Of a stretch of DNA of 64,000 nt, positions 36,117 to 43,901 are shown piece by piece. The notes beneath the pieces are model-generated. The model was not told the DNA's origin. It saw only the letters and a program-made list of their open reading frames with translations, and did no database searches. The translations under genes were made by a program, and so were the position numbers. Position 1 is the first letter of the stretch, and the number at the start of each line of letters is the position of its first letter. The DNA comes from SAR202 cluster bacterium (lineage in GTDB: Bacteria; Chloroflexota; Dehalococcoidia; Lucifugimonadales; UBA2962). The stretch lies in assembly GCA_009392275.1 (NCBI GenBank), contig VFGV01000004.1, positions 64,290 to 128,289 on the forward strand. Reading direction: 5' to 3'.

Positions 36117-37163
36117 TTAATTATTCCTACCATTATTGTAAACACTTTTGGGATTTGCATCACTCCATGCTTTGACTGCTTTAGGTATTTCTAATATATT
36201 TTCCAGTTTGGTTTGAAGGGGCAAGGCGCATTCCGGAGCAATCAAATCTACCCCTGCGTCTAAACACTTGTTTACTTCATTACGAATCTCTTCGGCGCCT
36301 TTAGAAAACATTGTTATAGGGCAATTAATATTACCAACAAGCCGCATTCTGCCAGATGCTATATCCATGGCTTTTTGTGGGTCATTTTTTGAATCAAAGT
36401 GAAAGCATGACATTCCAGTTTCACAAATGTAATCCAATCTATCTAACGTGTACCCACAAATATGTAAAATTAAAGGAACGGGCAACCGCTCGGCCATTTC
36501 AGCGTGCAAATCCTTCAAAAAAGTTTTGTAATAGTCTCCAGAAACCAAGTCTCCTGTAGCGTGATCAGGAAACATCAAAACATCCGCACCTGCTGCAATC
36601 TGAGCCAGACCAAACATCACAGATATTTCTTTAAGTTTATGTAAGGCGACCTTGGTTAGCTCAGGGTCATCAATACTCATCAATAAAAAATTTTGGACTC
36701 CAAAAGTGTGATAACCGAGAGACCAAGGTCCCATAGTTTTACCGACGATACAAGCTTCAGCACCTATTTGCGTTTTAAGGATTTCTGTTGCTTTCAGTAC
36801 ACATAATGTATCTGGGTGCTCTAAAAAGCCTGGAGGTATCTTAATCTGATCAGGATGGTCCCAAATCGGCCTACTCATAACGACTGTGGGCCAGTTGTCT
36901 TTCTGTTCCCATTGAATTTCACAGCCCAATGCAGAGGATTCCTGAACAATTGTGTAATGATGGTAAGTTGAATCAAATCCAAGTTCATTAAACCCAGTTG
37001 CTGCTAAACGAGCATTTAATTCTGCATCCCTACATGCGTCAGGGAAAGAAGCATTTACAAAATCCATTAACTCTACAGTCATTATCGAACCAGGGTTAAT
37101 GACTGCAGGCCTGTCTACAGGGTCGCCTCTTAATGCAGCTAAAACTCTCTCTCTTGAATTCAT
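36117..37163 (-). CDS. UroD-family corrinoid methyltransferase, copy 2
   Basis: Tandem paralogue of 35002-36033 with 348 residues and the same core: ESSALGCEIQWEQKDNWPTV, VGKTMGPW, LMFPDHATGD, HICGYTLDRLD and PECALP (zinc Cys). The differences cluster near the N terminus (VINPGSIMTVELMDFVNAS against CNPTNIATVELMDLVDAP) and around residues 60-75, regions that line the barrel mouth in this superfamily. That suggests different substrates or a heteromer rather than redundancy. It has a C-terminal extension (KSVYNNGRNN) missing in copy 1. It lies 15 bases downstream of the unknown 221-residue gene. Confidence 0.88.
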   Translation of the reverse strand: MNSRERVLAALRGDPVDRPAVINPGSIMTVELMDFVNASFPDACRDAELNARLAATGFNELGFDSTYHHYTIVQESSALGCEIQWEQKDNWPTVVMSRPIWDHPDQIKIPPGFLEHPDTLCVLKATEILKTQIGAEACIVGKTMGPWSLGYHTFGVQNFLLMSIDDPELTKVALHKLKEISVMFGLAQIAAGADVLMFPDHATGDLVSGDYYKTFLKDLHAEMAERLPVPLILHICGYTLDRLDYICETGMSCFHFDSKNDPQKAMDIASGRMRLVGNINCPITMFSKGAEEIRNEVNKCLDAGVDLIAPECALPLQTKLENILEIPKAVKAWSDANPKSVYNNGRNN

Positions 37164-37178
37164 TAGATCAATTCGTCC

Positions 37179-37844
37179 TTACTGAGAAAATCCTAAAGTA
37201 CCTGTAGTCATTTGCCCCCTCGAATCATCTGCTTCAAGCATATCTTCTGTGCCGGTCACATTACGTGCGTATGGCAGCACACTTCTCACCAACTGATCAT
37301 AGCGACTTGAACAAGGGAATTTTAACTCTGTATCTCCAATCTTCTCCATCTCTCCGTACCGAACTAAGCCTGCTACGGTCGCTCTGATACGAATTTGCGG
37401 TCTCTCTGCTTCGCCTTCACCGTCAACCGTATAAATCCAGGTACCATTTTCTTCCCTAGGAGTCGCAAACAAAATCATATTACTTTTTAAATCCTTAACC
37501 TCTATTCTTCCATGAGGTATGGGGATAAGAGGCGATTTTTCAACAGAATTTCTAGCGAGAAATTTAAATGCTCGACTGTAAACAATACCTCCCGGAAAAT
37601 AAAATTCGTGTGGATTATTTGTTGATATAGCCAAGTCACCTAATGCAACAATGCGATTACGAATTTCTTCTAGTCTCGAAGAGACCTCATTACCTTCCTT
37701 AAAACTCCATACGGTTATTGTCCCCTCCTTCTCATAAAAACCCACTGACATCTCATCGCCATGAGGGTCAATTGGGATCAATTCTAGACACCTGCCAAGT
37801 CTAGAAAGAATCTGACTCACAGATTCCTTTTTTTCCAATGCCAT
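37179..37844 (-). CDS. Unknown 221-residue protein within the corrinoid methyl-transfer cluster
   Basis: Not recognised. It is soluble, with no signal peptide or membrane segment. It starts with a charged helix (LEKKESVSQILSRLGRCLELIPIDPHGDEM) broken by beta-rich segments. It has an acidic mid-part, a conserved-looking YFPGGIVYSRAFKFLAR block (about residues 102-118), IPHGRIEVKDLKSN, and a Ser/Thr/Gly-rich C terminus ending GTLGFSQ. It has four bases to the homocysteine methyltransferase gene and 15 to the UroD pair, so cotranscription is near certain. It may be a structural or substrate-binding partner of the methyltransferases. No catalytic motif can be named. Confidence 0.8.
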   Translation of the reverse strand: MALEKKESVSQILSRLGRCLELIPIDPHGDEMSVGFYEKEGTITVWSFKEGNEVSSRLEEIRNRIVALGDLAISTNNPHEFYFPGGIVYSRAFKFLARNSVEKSPLIPIPHGRIEVKDLKSNMILFATPREENGTWIYTVDGEGEAERPQIRIRATVAGLVRYGEMEKIGDTELKFPCSSRYDQLVRSVLPYARNVTGTEDMLEADDSRGQMTTGTLGFSQ

Positions 37845-37847
37845 TTA

Positions 37848-38750
37848 CTACTCCTTTATCTCGTTAATCAAACTAGCAACTTGTTTGATATGGGCAGGAG
37901 TCGTTCCACAACATCCACCCACAATATTAATCCCCATATCTATTAACTTAGAGAATCCATCTGACATGTAATCCGGGGTTTCTGGGTATATAATTTGGCC
38001 TTGACGTATCTCTGGAATCCCTGCATTTGAATTAATCCACACATATCCTTCTCCACATTCTCGAAACCTTTTTGCTAGTTCAGTCATAATTTCTATACCA
38101 TTACCGCAATTGGCCCCCACTATATCAGCATCCGCAGCGAATAACTCAGTAAAACATTTTTCCGGTGTGTCACCCATCATTGTAAAAAAACCACGAGGAC
38201 CTTTATCAAATGTAGTTAGTGCTGCTACAGGAAGTTCTGTGTTTTCTTTTGCTGCACTAATTGCTATCTTAGCTTCATCTAAAGAAATCATTGTTTCAAT
38301 AATGATTCCATCTGCTCCACCTTTTTCTAAAGCGATTATTTGCTGTTTGAATGCAGCATAAACCTCTTTAGCACTAGTTGTCCCAACCGGTTCAATCAAT
38401 TCTCCTGTTGGCCCAACAGAACCAAAGATAAACCTGTCTTTTTGTTGGAGATTTGGATTTAGGCTCGCAGATTTAGCTAAACTAGCTGCCTGAAAATTAA
38501 TCTCATCAACATTCGCTCCTTGATCATATCTACCCTGAACAAAACCATTTCCACCAAACGAATTGGTTTGAACCAAGTCACTTCCAGCTTCAAAATAATC
38601 ATGTGCCATGCCTTCAACGATACTTGCATGAGTAATGTTCATTAGTTCAGGATCTCCACCTGGATCTAATCCTCTAGATTGCAAATATGTACCGGTAGCT
38701 CCATCAGCAAGTAAAGTATTGTTATTGGCTAATTTAGACAGAACACTCAT
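37848..38750 (-). CDS. Homocysteine S-methyltransferase family protein (BHMT/MetH N-domain-like)
   Basis: Zinc-dependent TIM-barrel methyltransferase of 300 residues. The ligand cysteines are in VGANCGNG and the C-terminal GGCCGTTPAH, and DGATGTYLQSRG and VQTNSFGGNG are family-typical. These proteins move methyl from a donor (betaine, S-methylmethionine or methyl-corrinoid) to homocysteine. Here the donor may be the clustered methyl-corrinoid, giving methionine without full-length MetH, or the protein may demethylate a betaine-like substrate. A GGAG lies just before its ATG. It follows the PF13769-like gene after a 24-base gap. Confidence 0.9.
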   Translation of the reverse strand: MSVLSKLANNNTLLADGATGTYLQSRGLDPGGDPELMNITHASIVEGMAHDYFEAGSDLVQTNSFGGNGFVQGRYDQGANVDEINFQAASLAKSASLNPNLQQKDRFIFGSVGPTGELIEPVGTTSAKEVYAAFKQQIIALEKGGADGIIIETMISLDEAKIAISAAKENTELPVAALTTFDKGPRGFFTMMGDTPEKCFTELFAADADIVGANCGNGIEIMTELAKRFRECGEGYVWINSNAGIPEIRQGQIIYPETPDYMSDGFSKLIDMGINIVGGCCGTTPAHIKQVASLINEIKE

Positions 38751-38774
38751 TTAGACTCCCTCTTATTAAAATTA

Positions 38775-39125
38775 CTAAGATTCAGATTCAAACCACTGAT
38801 CAATCGATCCTGGGCTACTGTCTCGTGTTCCTTCTTTGTGTAAATCTCTCAACCTAGAAACCAAATCTTTTGGAAAGCCGCTATTGTAGTATTCTGATTT
38901 CCATCTAGCATAATCTCTTGCATCGCCTTCAACTTCCACTTCTTCACTCCATTGCCAGCCATCCAAATAATCATCTGTACCATATGACCCTTCGAGCATC
39001 GCTAACGAGTCGGCAGCCTCTTGAAACTTTGAATCAAGTAAGATCGAGATTTTCCCTATCGCATCTTGTGTTTGAATTTGTATTGGTATTTCTTTCCAAT
39101 ACAAAATACGCATTTTAGTATTCAT
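38775..39125 (-). CDS. PF13769-like small protein (annotated in databases as virulence factor domain)
   Basis: A 116-residue protein starting MNTKMRILYWKEIPIQIQ. The RILYWKEIPIQIQ start, the KFQEAADSLAM helix and the YLDGWQWSE block match what I recall of the PF13769 family, whose database name (virulence factor) is not a functional statement. I favour the ATG at 39125 over the frame's first ATG at 39161, because the family begins near MRILYW. Related genes occur beside folate and corrinoid methyltransferase genes in other bacteria, by recollection. It is the first gene of the cluster and is divergent from the amidase, with about 110 bases between the starts. Function unknown. Confidence 0.7.
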   Translation of the reverse strand: MNTKMRILYWKEIPIQIQTQDAIGKISILLDSKFQEAADSLAMLEGSYGTDDYLDGWQWSEEVEVEGDARDYARWKSEYYNSGFPKDLVSRLRDLHKEGTRDSSPGSIDQWFESES

Positions 39126-39235
39126 AATTATTAAACCAATGATAACATCGCAAATTATCATTTAACCTGCACGAATACGATTAACTAAAAGTTTAATTAT
39201 TAATTTTTTAAACATATTTTTAAATTTAAAGCCAT

Positions 39236-40678
39236 ATGAACACATCATCTGCTGATCAAAACTTATCGTACAAGCCGGCACTGGAGCTGATTTCAATGTT
39301 GAGGCAAAAAAAGATCTCATCTGTTGAATTAACCGGCCTTTTTCTTGAAAGGATTGAAAAGTACGATAATCGTCTACATTCATATTTAACAGTTGATGCT
39401 GAAAATGCGATGCATGCAGCACGCCTTGCTGACAAACGATTAATATCTGGTAATGTCGCTGGCCCCCTAGATGGATTGCCGATATCTATAAAAGATTTGG
39501 AGATTACAGCGGGATTAAAGACTACAGGCGGCTCACAAATATTTAAAGACAGAGTGCCTAAGGAAGATTCAGTTGTGGTGGAGAGAATCAAGGATGCTGG
39601 AGCAGTAATTCTAGGAAAAACAAATACTCCTGAATTTGGACTACTGGGTGTAACTTCCAACTTACTAGGTGAACATTGTCGAAACCCATGGAATACTAAC
39701 AAGACCTCTGGAGGTTCTTCAGGCGGAGCAGCTTCAGCTTTGGCTGCAGGCTTATGCCCAGTGTCAATCGGAGGTGATGGCGGAGGTTCTATAAGAATAC
39801 CTAGCAGTTTTTGCGGGGTATTTGGCTTAAAACCAACTCAAGGAAGAGTGCCTAAATATGGAGGGGCTGGATTACCCCTAGCAGCTAACCACTTATCACA
39901 AACAGGACCAATTAGTAGAAGCGTAGCCGATTCAGCCTTAATTATGGAAATAATTTCAGGATTTGATACACGTGATCCTTCCAGTTTTATCGAGAAAATA
40001 AATTGTGATACTTTTTCTTCACCTGGTTCAATCGATGGCCTAAGAATTGGCTGGAGCTCGGATCTAGGTTTTGCTGCTGTCGATAGTGAGGTTTTAAATA
40101 TATGCGAACAAGCTGCTACCTCACTAAAAATTGCGGGCTGTGAAATTGATAATGCAGATATTATATTGAATGAACCGTTTGGGCCGTTTAGAACTTTATT
40201 CTCAGCCATGGCATACACTGCTTACAATCAGCTATTAGAAAACTATCCGAATCAGCTTACCGACTATGCGGCTAATTGTATTGAAAATGGCGCATCTGTA
40301 ACTGGAGCCGAATATGCCGCTGCGCTAGGATATGTAGATCAACTTAAATGTATCTTTAATTCCGCATTTGAGCAATTTGATGTAATTATCACACCAACAC
40401 TTGCTGTTGAAGCATTCGATGCATTAGGGCCACTGGATACAATAAATGAAATAGATGGTCAAGAAGTCGATCCTTGGTGGGGATACTTTCCATTCACTTT
40501 TCCAATAAATTTAGCTGGCTTACCGGCATCATCTGTACCTGCAGGGTTCAGTAAAAATAAGCTTCCTATAGGGCTACAAATAATTGGCCGCACTCGAGAT
40601 GAAAAGACTGTTTTAAGTGTCTCCAGCGCGCTAGAAAAAATAAAACCTTGGACTAATATCAAGCCGAACTTAGATTAA
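39236..40678 (+). CDS. Amidase-signature hydrolase
   Basis: Amidase of 480 residues with the signature triad: Lys in PISIKDLEI, and Ser-cisSer in KTSGGSSGGAASALAAG followed by GGDGGGSIRIPSSFCG. It lacks the GatA-specific YGRVSRYGL and YSSSLDQIGP context and has a different C-terminal half, so it is a free amidase, not a tRNA amidotransferase subunit. Substrate unknown; an amide of the methylated compound handled by the divergent cluster is possible but unproven. It ends by overlapping four bases with the convergent DUF4395 gene. Confidence 0.9.
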   Translation: MNTSSADQNLSYKPALELISMLRQKKISSVELTGLFLERIEKYDNRLHSYLTVDAENAMHAARLADKRLISGNVAGPLDGLPISIKDLEITAGLKTTGGSQIFKDRVPKEDSVVVERIKDAGAVILGKTNTPEFGLLGVTSNLLGEHCRNPWNTNKTSGGSSGGAASALAAGLCPVSIGGDGGGSIRIPSSFCGVFGLKPTQGRVPKYGGAGLPLAANHLSQTGPISRSVADSALIMEIISGFDTRDPSSFIEKINCDTFSSPGSIDGLRIGWSSDLGFAAVDSEVLNICEQAATSLKIAGCEIDNADIILNEPFGPFRTLFSAMAYTAYNQLLENYPNQLTDYAANCIENGASVTGAEYAAALGYVDQLKCIFNSAFEQFDVIITPTLAVEAFDALGPLDTINEIDGQEVDPWWGYFPFTFPINLAGLPASSVPAGFSKNKLPIGLQIIGRTRDEKTVLSVSSALEKIKPWTNIKPNLD

Positions 40679-41166
40679 CTTGTTTTTGCTTCAAAATTTA
40701 TACAGGCTTCACACACTGATTCGGGTATCAGGTTCCACTTCATCAGATATCCAAACACAAAACATCCTGCGCAAAAACCAAAAGTAGATTCCAAAAACGC
40801 AAATCCTGCTAGAACTGCCAGAACAATACGGTAAGGCAAGTCCGAATCAACTACAAAGAAGAGAATCAATGCACTTAGAGAAAAGATCATCCCCACAAAT
40901 TGGGCAAATCTTTTTGGTGGGCCTGCAACAGGACGGTTTTTGCCAATGATAGGCACCAACAAACGTGTAGCTATCTGGCCAATTGGACTTAATGTAGGAC
41001 CAGTTGCTACACGAGCACAAAACCCATAAAGTAACACTGCTATGATAATCCATTGACCCGTGAATATCGCAGATAATGTCAATGCCATTACCATTCCTGC
41101 TACGCAACGAGCTGCCCATTCATTCACCGGGTTTGGAAAACTAAACATTTTGGTTAAATTAAACAA
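40675..41166 (-). CDS. DUF4395 integral membrane protein
   Basis: 163 residues with about four hydrophobic segments. Features I associate with DUF4395 are NPVNEWAARCVAG, GPTLSPIGQIATR and the basic loop GKNRPVAGPPKRFAQFVG. The C-terminal half has FGFCAGCFVFGYLM (CxxC) and CEAC. The paired cysteines suggest a redox or metal role at the membrane; DUF4395 proteins often accompany thioredoxin-like or sulfur-related genes, but none is adjacent here. The gene converges on the amidase with a 4-base overlap of the ends. Confidence 0.8.
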   Translation of the reverse strand: MFNLTKMFSFPNPVNEWAARCVAGMVMALTLSAIFTGQWIIIAVLLYGFCARVATGPTLSPIGQIATRLLVPIIGKNRPVAGPPKRFAQFVGMIFSLSALILFFVVDSDLPYRIVLAVLAGFAFLESTFGFCAGCFVFGYLMKWNLIPESVCEACINFEAKTS

Positions 41167-41598
41167 TTTTTAATCACGCTGTAGTGAATTATTTTAAACT
41201 AAAGAATCGTTAGAAAATCCTACTATACAATAAGACAAATTCAAACTAGTCATTATTATGTACATTTCAGTGATTCAAGTTTAATAAATGAAATCAACAG
41301 AAAGAACGTATCATCGATTAGAACAAGGATCTATCGCCTCTTTTAAAAGGGCTCCCATGCTAAAAAGTTCCAATCAGGTAATATCGACACTGGTGTAATG
41401 GGCGCTGACTATGATCAACTCTAGAGGCCCTATGAACTAGCTGTGTAATTAGTATTTCCATAATTTAACCCTATGATTGTTTATTTCGTTTTTACTAAAC
41501 ATAGGACTAAAACTGGTTTCCATAATTAATCATTACATCTATGATTCAATCATTAAAGAATCATGCAAACAGGACAGTCCTAGCAAGTTTCCTAAAAG
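41167..41598. other. Gene-free 432-bp region with direct repeats
   Basis: No RNA gene or convincing coding sequence is visible. The longest small plus-strand frame here (starting 41288, 36 codons) has no supporting features. Two direct repeats occur: TTTCCATAATT at 41455 and 41517, each followed by CTATGATT (41471 and 41539). An imperfect inverted pair CCTATG/CATAGG lies at about 41470-41505. These lie directly upstream of the propeller lipoprotein gene and could be operator-like, or traces of a decayed element. Confidence 0.4.
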
Positions 41599-42600
41599 AT
41601 GCAAAAAAATCAGGCCAACTTTTATACCGTAATATTCATATCATTATTAACGCTGTTTGCTTTAATTGGATGCAGTGAAAATCAAGTTGAACTAATAATA
41701 TTCACCTCTGATCGAAATGGTAATTTGGATCTCTATTCGATTAACCCAGTAACAACCGAGGAATCTAACTTAACCGCTTCGTCAATTGATGAATTCGAGC
41801 CACTCATTTCACCAGATAAATCGACCGTTGCATTTATATCAGAAGAAAACAATAAGACAGTCGTTGAAACCCTCAAACTTGTTGGAGAAAGTAAAGGCAG
41901 AATAAGAGTTGCACAAGAGCCTGGAATCAACAGCAGTCATCAATGGGACCCCTCTGGAAATAGAATAGCATTTTTGTTGGAATATCAAGGGTCGAAAACA
42001 ATATACACAACAAATTTAGTTGAAAATCTTCCAGTTAGATTAACAACAGTGAATGCAGACGAAGTCGGCCAATGGTCCCCGAACGGCGAATATTTACTTT
42101 TTACAGTTCATTCCGGTGATCGCAAAGGTATCTATAAACGCAATCCAGACGGAGTCAACGAAGAGCGGTTAACAACTGAAAACGACTCATCTCCAATTTG
42201 GTCTCCTGATTCCAAAAAGATTGCTTTTATTTCAATGCGAGATGGGAATAAAGAAATCTATGTAATGAATGCTGATGGATTAGAAGCACGACGATTAACC
42301 AATAATGACGCTGTTGATAGAGATATAGATTGGTCGCCAAATGGAAATAGAATTGTATTTGTGTCAGAAATCGACGGGAACCCTGAAATATATTCAATAA
42401 GACCAGATGGCTCGGACAAAAGAAGGCTTACGATAAATTCGATAAGAGATGAAAGTCCAGTTTGGTCGGCAAATTCAGAGAAAATAGCATTTGTATCATA
42501 TCTGGATGATGATTCTGAAATTGTAATAATGAATGCTGACGGCTCAAATCAACGTAGGCTAACAAATAACGATTTTAATGACATGGGTCCGCAGTGGTGA
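41599..42600 (+). CDS. TolB-like beta-propeller lipoprotein (PD40/WD40-like repeats)
   Basis: 333 residues: signal peptide with a good lipobox (ALIGC near residue 25) and then about seven repeats. They have the IAFxSxxDGNxEIY motif followed by xxADGxxxRRLT, typical of TolB-type PD40 propellers. There is no TolB N-terminal domain and no Tol-Pal genes nearby, so it is not a true TolB. It is a lipid-anchored surface propeller, analogous to the Kelch pair at 22772-25165. Function unknown; ligand binding or envelope scaffolding is plausible. Confidence 0.8.
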   Translation: MQKNQANFYTVIFISLLTLFALIGCSENQVELIIFTSDRNGNLDLYSINPVTTEESNLTASSIDEFEPLISPDKSTVAFISEENNKTVVETLKLVGESKGRIRVAQEPGINSSHQWDPSGNRIAFLLEYQGSKTIYTTNLVENLPVRLTTVNADEVGQWSPNGEYLLFTVHSGDRKGIYKRNPDGVNEERLTTENDSSPIWSPDSKKIAFISMRDGNKEIYVMNADGLEARRLTNNDAVDRDIDWSPNGNRIVFVSEIDGNPEIYSIRPDGSDKRRLTINSIRDESPVWSANSEKIAFVSYLDDDSEIVIMNADGSNQRRLTNNDFNDMGPQW

Positions 42601-42717
42601 CATCGTATTAAAAAACTATCACCTTTAATATAATCACTGTGTTTATATGAAACTCAATTTTGAGCTAACAGGAATAGAATTATAGCCCTTTAATCTTTAT
42701 GATCAACGGTTTCAAAT

Positions 42718-43881
42718 ATGTCTTCAGATAAGAGTAGGAAAAATCTTAATAAACCATTATTAGCCAAGCGAATAGTGGTGAAAATCGGCAGTGCTCTACT
42801 TACACACAAAACCGAAGCTATCAATAAAGCTATAGTAGAAAGTTTAGCAAATGAAATTGCAATGCTTTCACGCACAGGGATAGAGGTTATTTTGGTTTCC
42901 TCGGGAGCAATCGCTTCAGGACGCATTGCTCTGAATATATCCGATAAAATTCATGATGTGTCCCTTAAACAAGTTTTGGCTGCAGTTGGGCAAGGACTAT
43001 TACTACAACTATATGAGCAAACGTTTAAAACTCACAACATACGAATTGCTCAAGCTTTACTCACACGTCACGATATGGAGGAAAGGTTAGGATATCTCAA
43101 CGTAAGGAATACCCTATTGAAACTGATTGAATTAAAAGTAATCCCAATAGTTAATGAAAACGATGTAGTGAACATTGAACAGCTTTCAGACAAAACAATT
43201 GGTGACAACGACACTCTGTCTGCTTTAGTAGCTAACCTTGTTGATGCCGACTTATTGATAATGTTAGGCAAGCTTGACGGCCTATATAGTAACGACCCTC
43301 ACCTAGATAAGAGTGCCCGTTTTATTCCAAGTGTAGATAATATTGATGAAACCATATTATCTATGGGTGGAGATTCTTGGTCGGAAGATGGCGTCGCGGT
43401 TGGGTATGGAGGTATGTCAGCAAAATTACAGGCAGCAAAAATGGTGACCTCAGCCGGTGCCACTGCAATCATGGCAAGTGGACTGCAAAAAGATATCTTA
43501 ACGAAACTAATGTCTGGAGAAAACCTAGGTACTCGATTTTCTCCAACAGGAGACAGAATAGAAAGTCGAAAAAGGTGGATGCTAAGTGGAATCGCTCAAA
43601 AAGGAAATTTGACAATCGATTCTGGTGCTTCTGGAGCTCTTCGGCTAAAAACAAACAGCCTTTTACCTGCCGGGGTATTAGGGGTAACAGGATCTTTCTC
43701 AAGAGGCGATGTTGTAACCATTTCTGATGAAAGTGAAATTGTTATTGCTGCTGGAATTAGTAACTATAACTCAGAAGAAATAGATCAAGTAAAAGGTAAA
43801 CATTCAGAAAAAATTAGAACAACACTAGGATACGATTACGGTGATGAAATAGTCCATCGCAGTAATATGGTTAAATTATAG
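42718..43881 (+). CDS. proB: Glutamate 5-kinase
   Basis: Phosphorylates glutamate on its side chain, first step of proline synthesis. The 387-residue product has the amino-acid-kinase domain (VVKIGSALLT, LVSSGAIASGR, NENDVV, GDNDTLSALVA, MLGKLDGLYS) and a C-terminal PUA domain (KGNLTIDSGASGALRL to about residue 360). It is normally feedback-inhibited by proline. proA follows 20 bases downstream, so both enzymes of the pathway to glutamate semialdehyde are made together. No promoter stands out in the 117-base gap before it. Confidence 0.95.
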   Translation: MSSDKSRKNLNKPLLAKRIVVKIGSALLTHKTEAINKAIVESLANEIAMLSRTGIEVILVSSGAIASGRIALNISDKIHDVSLKQVLAAVGQGLLLQLYEQTFKTHNIRIAQALLTRHDMEERLGYLNVRNTLLKLIELKVIPIVNENDVVNIEQLSDKTIGDNDTLSALVANLVDADLLIMLGKLDGLYSNDPHLDKSARFIPSVDNIDETILSMGGDSWSEDGVAVGYGGMSAKLQAAKMVTSAGATAIMASGLQKDILTKLMSGENLGTRFSPTGDRIESRKRWMLSGIAQKGNLTIDSGASGALRLKTNSLLPAGVLGVTGSFSRGDVVTISDESEIVIAAGISNYNSEEIDQVKGKHSEKIRTTLGYDYGDEIVHRSNMVKL

Positions 43882-43901
43882 ATATTAGAAAAATAATAAT
43901 T

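Noticed and set aside
35002-37163. Uroporphyrinogen decarboxylase (HemE) for heme synthesis
   Set aside because: Two tandem copies with zinc His-x-Cys and a late Cys, no HemE N-terminal arginine motif, and a corrinoid gene context rather than heme genes.
39126-39235. Cobalamin riboswitch upstream of the corrinoid cluster
   Set aside because: The gap to the divergent amidase is too short for the roughly 200-nt element and no B12-box sequence is visible.
41599-42600. TolB of the Tol-Pal envelope system
   Set aside because: Only the PD40 propeller is present; the TolB N-terminal domain and tol/pal neighbours are missing.
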